Below are positions 60,329 through 64,000 of a stretch of 64,000 nt of DNA, one piece after another. Within the stretch, counting starts at the first letter, position 1. The number at the start of each line of letters is the position of its first letter. The notes under the pieces were generated by a model. That model was not told where the DNA came from and made no database searches. It worked only from the letters and a program-made list of their open reading frames with translations. A program made the position numbers and the translations under genes. Source of the stretch: Volvox africanus (lineage: Eukaryota; Chlorophyta; Chlorophyceae; Chlamydomonadales; Volvocaceae); contig BSDZ01000010.1 in NCBI GenBank assembly GCA_030268105.1, positions 2,704,001 to 2,768,000 of the forward strand. The letters are read 5' to 3'.

Positions 60329-63300
60329 TCATCGGCACTTCAGTGCAGTGCGGCGGCGCTGCTCCTTCTGTGTGATCACATCTGCCACCAGCTTCTGCTT
60401 GAAAAGGGTCCACTGCATGGAGCGCTCCAACTGCTGGGCGCAATGACCTGCCTCCGTAGCGGAATCCATGGAGGCTTGAGGACCGTCATTGGGAACCTGC
60501 AGGGACCAGGGTGAGGGAAGAGAGAGGCAATCAGATGAGCAACGCATTCGGATGAAGGTGAAGAGCACAAATAGCTGGTGTGGTGGCAGCCTCTCGTCGG
60601 TATAGGCACTCTCCACCCTGCACTGACCGTCGTTCCCTGCGACCGTTCCTAGCCCCTGCCATCCTCACTTCATCCTTCTCTCTCCGTACCCTTGCCCTCG
60701 CGGCCCCGTGTCTTAATCTGTGCACCGGCTTCTCACCTGCGCCTTATAATGCCCTTCCCGGTTTTCTTCCCATTTCAGCATGACCATGTCGTACTCTTTG
60801 ACTATCCTTGTGTCATTCCCTGGCATGTACGTCCTCTCATCCTTCTTCCAACTTTTATTCATTACTTCCTGACTATTCCTTTGCTCCTTCCTCGTTTCGG
60901 GCAAAACACAGCGACACAGTTTTCCTCGGGTGCATGGCTCCTTAGCCTTATTTCTGGCCCTTTGCGATTTATACCGCCGCCGCTGTCCCGGGTGAGTGTT
61001 GAGTTCGTGTGAGACTGTGCTTCATTGGGTTGGTGCGCGAGCGGTCTTCGGGGTAGCCCCGACTGGTTTTGAGGATTGGTCGATGGGTGGGGTGAGGGCG
61101 CTTTCTTTTTCAACAAAAAGGGCGGTCAGGAAGTACACGCGCATGACAGCACCAGCGGTCCGCTATAAGTTTCCGCGTTTCAATGAACCCAGGAGATTTT
61201 ACGCGGTACCTTTTTTCCGCCACCAGCAGCCAGGCCAATAGTAGACTTTAGGACGGATTCTATTGTCTTATCCTGCTGCTCTCTGCGGCCTTGGCAGCTA
61301 CCTAGTTCACGTTCAAACGGTTTCACCTTCCCTACCTTGGACGGATCTACACGCCATCCTCCACCATATTCAGCAGCGTCTACAGCGGTATCATGTCTCG
61401 TTTATTCGTCTTATCCCCCTGTCCTCCGGTGCCGCTCCCCTAAGCGCCCGGACCTTACCACCCCCTTGCTTACCTGGTTCCACAAGTACTCAAACACCCT
61501 GCCTCCCATCCGCTGATGCAGCTCGTTGCGCGATATGGCCAGCACCTCGGTCCGCGTGTCGCACACCGCACTGGAGGTGCGCACCGTCACACCATCAGAG
61601 CGCACCTCGCCAAAGCACTGGCCCGCAGTCAGCACCCCCAACTCCACAAACACCAACTCCTGACCCTGAACCAACTGACGAGGAGCCCGCGCCTGCCACA
61701 CGGGCAGCGCAGTAGAGGGACTGCCGCTGCCATTGCCGCCTATCGCAGCGGCTGCCGCCGCTGCCCAGCCTCCCTGGAGCTGCGTTATCGAGGACGACCG
61801 CAAGCCCATGACCGGCGGGAGGCCCACCGGACTGCTTGGGGCGGCCCCACTGCCCCCCTCGCTGTCTGAACTGCTGCCGGATGGCAAATCTCCGCTGTCT
61901 TGTCCAGCCGTCGCCACCACCGCCGCCGTTGCCGCTGCTGTTGGAGCATGGCCAGACATTGAGCCCGGCATGACCACGTCCTCGTACAAGGCTTCCGTCC
62001 GTTCCCCTAGCGCCCGCGGCACAACACCAAAGCGGTCCAGCAGCTCGTCGGCGGTGACGTGACTGCTGCGCCGCCGGTGCCTATGCTGCCGCTGGCTTGG
62101 AGTACCGGGGCCCCCACCTTCAGCGCTCCCACCTCCGCCGCCCTGACCGTACTGCGGCGAGTAGCGATTTTGTGCGTGTTGGGCGAGCATTTGAGGCGTG
62201 ACGTGCGGATGTCCAACAGGCGAGCCTGGCGCCACAGGTGCCGGGGTGCTGTGGCGTCGCAAGGACATGGCGTCGACGGGTCCTAAGCCGGCGGAGGTGG
62301 CATGCTGGTGGTCCTTATACCCACCGCAGTGGGCACGTACATTATACTCGGGCGGCCTCCGGGCCGCTCCCTTCAACGGCCCCGAACCTGAGACGGGTCG
62401 GGAGCGCGGCGGCGACGCCAGCTGCTGCTGCGAAGGCGGCTGCGGGGCGCTGGCGCCGTGGCCACTGCTGCCATCGCTACCAGAGGGGGCTCTCCCCGGC
62501 CTGTGTGGAGTGCGGTCTCGGACGCTGATAACGGGGGCGGAGGCCGGGGATGGGGAGGAACCCCGGGCCATGAGGAGGTTCTGGAGTGTTGCGGCGGCGG
62601 AAACAGAGGTAATGAGCCCATCTCCCCGAGGACTGCCAGGAGGTCCGTTCTGAGGGCAGAGGCGCGGTGTGGGCGGAAGGTTTGCTTTGAGGAGTAAAGT
62701 TAGCTCCGGGCAGGGTTGTGGCGGATTGGTGCGAGAGTCTTGTTGCTAGGGACCATAACAGGGATCAACAAAATCAGTTCATCACTCGCTCTATCAACCT
62801 GGCGATGATCCCCCCTTTCGCAAGGGTACACCCATCCTGCGGCCGCAGGCACTTCTGTCCACCGCTTCCATTCCATACAGTTACACACTTACAATTAACG
62901 CAGCGCCCTAGGAGCCGACGTCCATATGTAAACTTCAGTGCCAAGTCCCTATCCAGGCGCCTTGGCCCTGTGTCCCCCAGCCCCCGCCAAACATACATGC
63001 TCTTCCCGCCTCCGGCCGGCCCCATTTCCCAGGACCTGAAACATTACTTCCTGCCTACCCGCTTCCCACTTCCCTTCCCTCTTCTCCACCTTCCACCTCC
63101 CAACTCAAAGAATTTGTACTCACTGAGAATCGGCCCCCCGCCCCGTACCAGCCTCCGCTCCCTGGAGTGCCCTGGCTGTGACTCAACCGCCGTACACGAC
63201 CCGGTGAGGCAGGGGTCGACACGGAGCCCGACAGGGAGGCAGCTGCGGAGGAGCGGCTGCTGAGTGCTCCCACTGGACCTGCCACAGGGGAGTATCCCGA

Positions 63301-64000
63301 GGAAGAGCCGAAGGGTGCCACCGAGGTGCCTTGCTGACCATGCAGCAGCGCTGCCGCCACCGCCGTCTGGTCCCTCACTGCAGATAGCTCTGCGGATATA
63401 CGATTGAGACGATTTCTAGCGCTGTCGTCCAGGGCCACCTGCTTAAGCAGCCGCACACAGCCCGACCGGATGATGTAAAGGTCGTTTCCAACAGAACCCT
63501 GCTTGTAGATCACCTGCGGAGAAAAGGGGGAGGGCGAATACACGAGACCTGGTACTGCTGTTAAGAAGCATAACCACCCAGTGGTACAGCTGGGTGTGTG
63601 TCTGGTCTGAATGACTGGCGGCTGGCTTCTCCAAGGTCGAAAAAGGGTTGGGAAGGGGCCAGGATGGAATAAAGGAGTGGGAGGGGGCGGAAACGGACGT
63701 AACATGGGAGTGCATGGAGCAGCTGACGCAGATGCGGTGATTAGTCCAGGTGAATGTTTCCCACGCCGAGCGACAGCTGAAGGCACAGCCACCTCCCTCC
63801 CCCAACCCCCTGCTGCCTCTCTCGATCGTCCTGGCCCCTGCCTGGATGTCTTCGGAATTGCACCCTGATACACCCCATTACACACTTCCCCGTCCCCGTC
63901 TCTTCTCCTTCCTTCCCGCCCTCTCCTAACGCTTCTCGACTGAGCTCGCGAGCCGCGGGAGCCGCTTCTCACCGTCCCTCCCGAGAAGGTGTGCAGCCTC
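60329..64000 (-). CDS. Cyclic-nucleotide-binding-domain protein, 5' end outside the window
   Basis: Exons in coding order: from beyond 64000 to 63973, then 63513-63124, 62577-61474 and 60496-60329 (stop). Across the first junction the sequence reads LHTFSGGT-VIYKQGSVGNDL and YIIRSGCVRLLKQV, the start of a cNMP-binding beta barrel. The barrel resumes about 480 residues later with VELGVLTAGQCFGEV, SSAVCDTRTEVLAISRNEL, including the phosphate-binding FGE. Between lies a Ser/Gly/Ala/Pro-rich low-complexity insert with His/Arg runs. The short C-terminus is charged (LVADVITQKEQRRR). This resembles regulatory CNB proteins of algae rather than channels or kinases as far as visible. The Arg of the FGE…R.A loop is shifted (VRTSS), so ligand binding is uncertain. 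Confidence 0.75.
60930..61250 (+). repeat. Diverged dispersed repeat, copy 2 (intronic)
   Basis: Same ordered sequence blocks as 22565-22950, including GCTCCTTAGCCTT, CCGCCGCTGTC, TGTGCTTCATT and GCATGACAGC. It lies in an intron of the cyclic-nucleotide-binding gene. Confidence 0.5.

Overview
This is nuclear DNA of a eukaryote with split genes (GT-AG introns), TGTAA motifs downstream of stop codons as used for polyadenylation in volvocine green algae, and an ABCG7-type half transporter of plant/plastid type. A chlorophyte green alga, probably volvocalean, fits best; this is inferred from gene content, not from a marker gene.

Bases 1-16,000 are a mosaic. Decayed fragments of Gammaproteobacteria-like genes (purL, the fliF/fliG junction, and a bamD-rluD divergent pair) lie among AT-rich linkers, a nearly intact Copia retrotransposon (2272-7846, minus strand), a both-ends-truncated ABCG7-like gene (8215-11669, minus strand) and a degenerate Gypsy element (12637-15560, minus strand). 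The Copia copy lies between perfect TCTCT target-site duplications exactly at the fliF/fliG boundary. A eukaryotic transposon therefore jumped into the bacterial sequence after it had become part of a nuclear genome, which argues strongly against simple contamination.

From 16.6 kb on, ordinary algal genes follow: a GOST/TMEM87-like seven-transmembrane protein (16620-19933, +); an F-box plus FIST-domain protein resembling FBXO22 (20928-26199, +); a long coiled-coil protein with a C-terminal CEP164-type WW domain (28059-35299, +); a glutamine-rich protein (about 40227-41856, +); the tRNA m1G9 methyltransferase TRM10 (43071-46825, +); an SLC44/CTL-type choline-transporter-like protein (47568-52221, +); an unrecognised protein of about 750 residues (54337-56947, -) that shares a 195-bp intergenic promoter with MED21 (57143-57574, +); and a cyclic-nucleotide-binding-domain protein running off the right edge (60329-64000, -).

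Between 38.9 and 43 kb there is a second accessory zone: AT-rich sequence with a possible UvrC-like bacterial fragment, a fold-back pair of Copia-family LTRs and an AT-rich orphan reading frame. The housekeeping genes cover tRNA modification, transcription (MED21), membrane transport, ubiquitin targeting and probable centriole/cilium biology. They do not form a pathway. No CRISPR array, rRNA or confident tRNA was seen. Exon limits were placed by eye from splice signals and reading phase and are approximate where stated.
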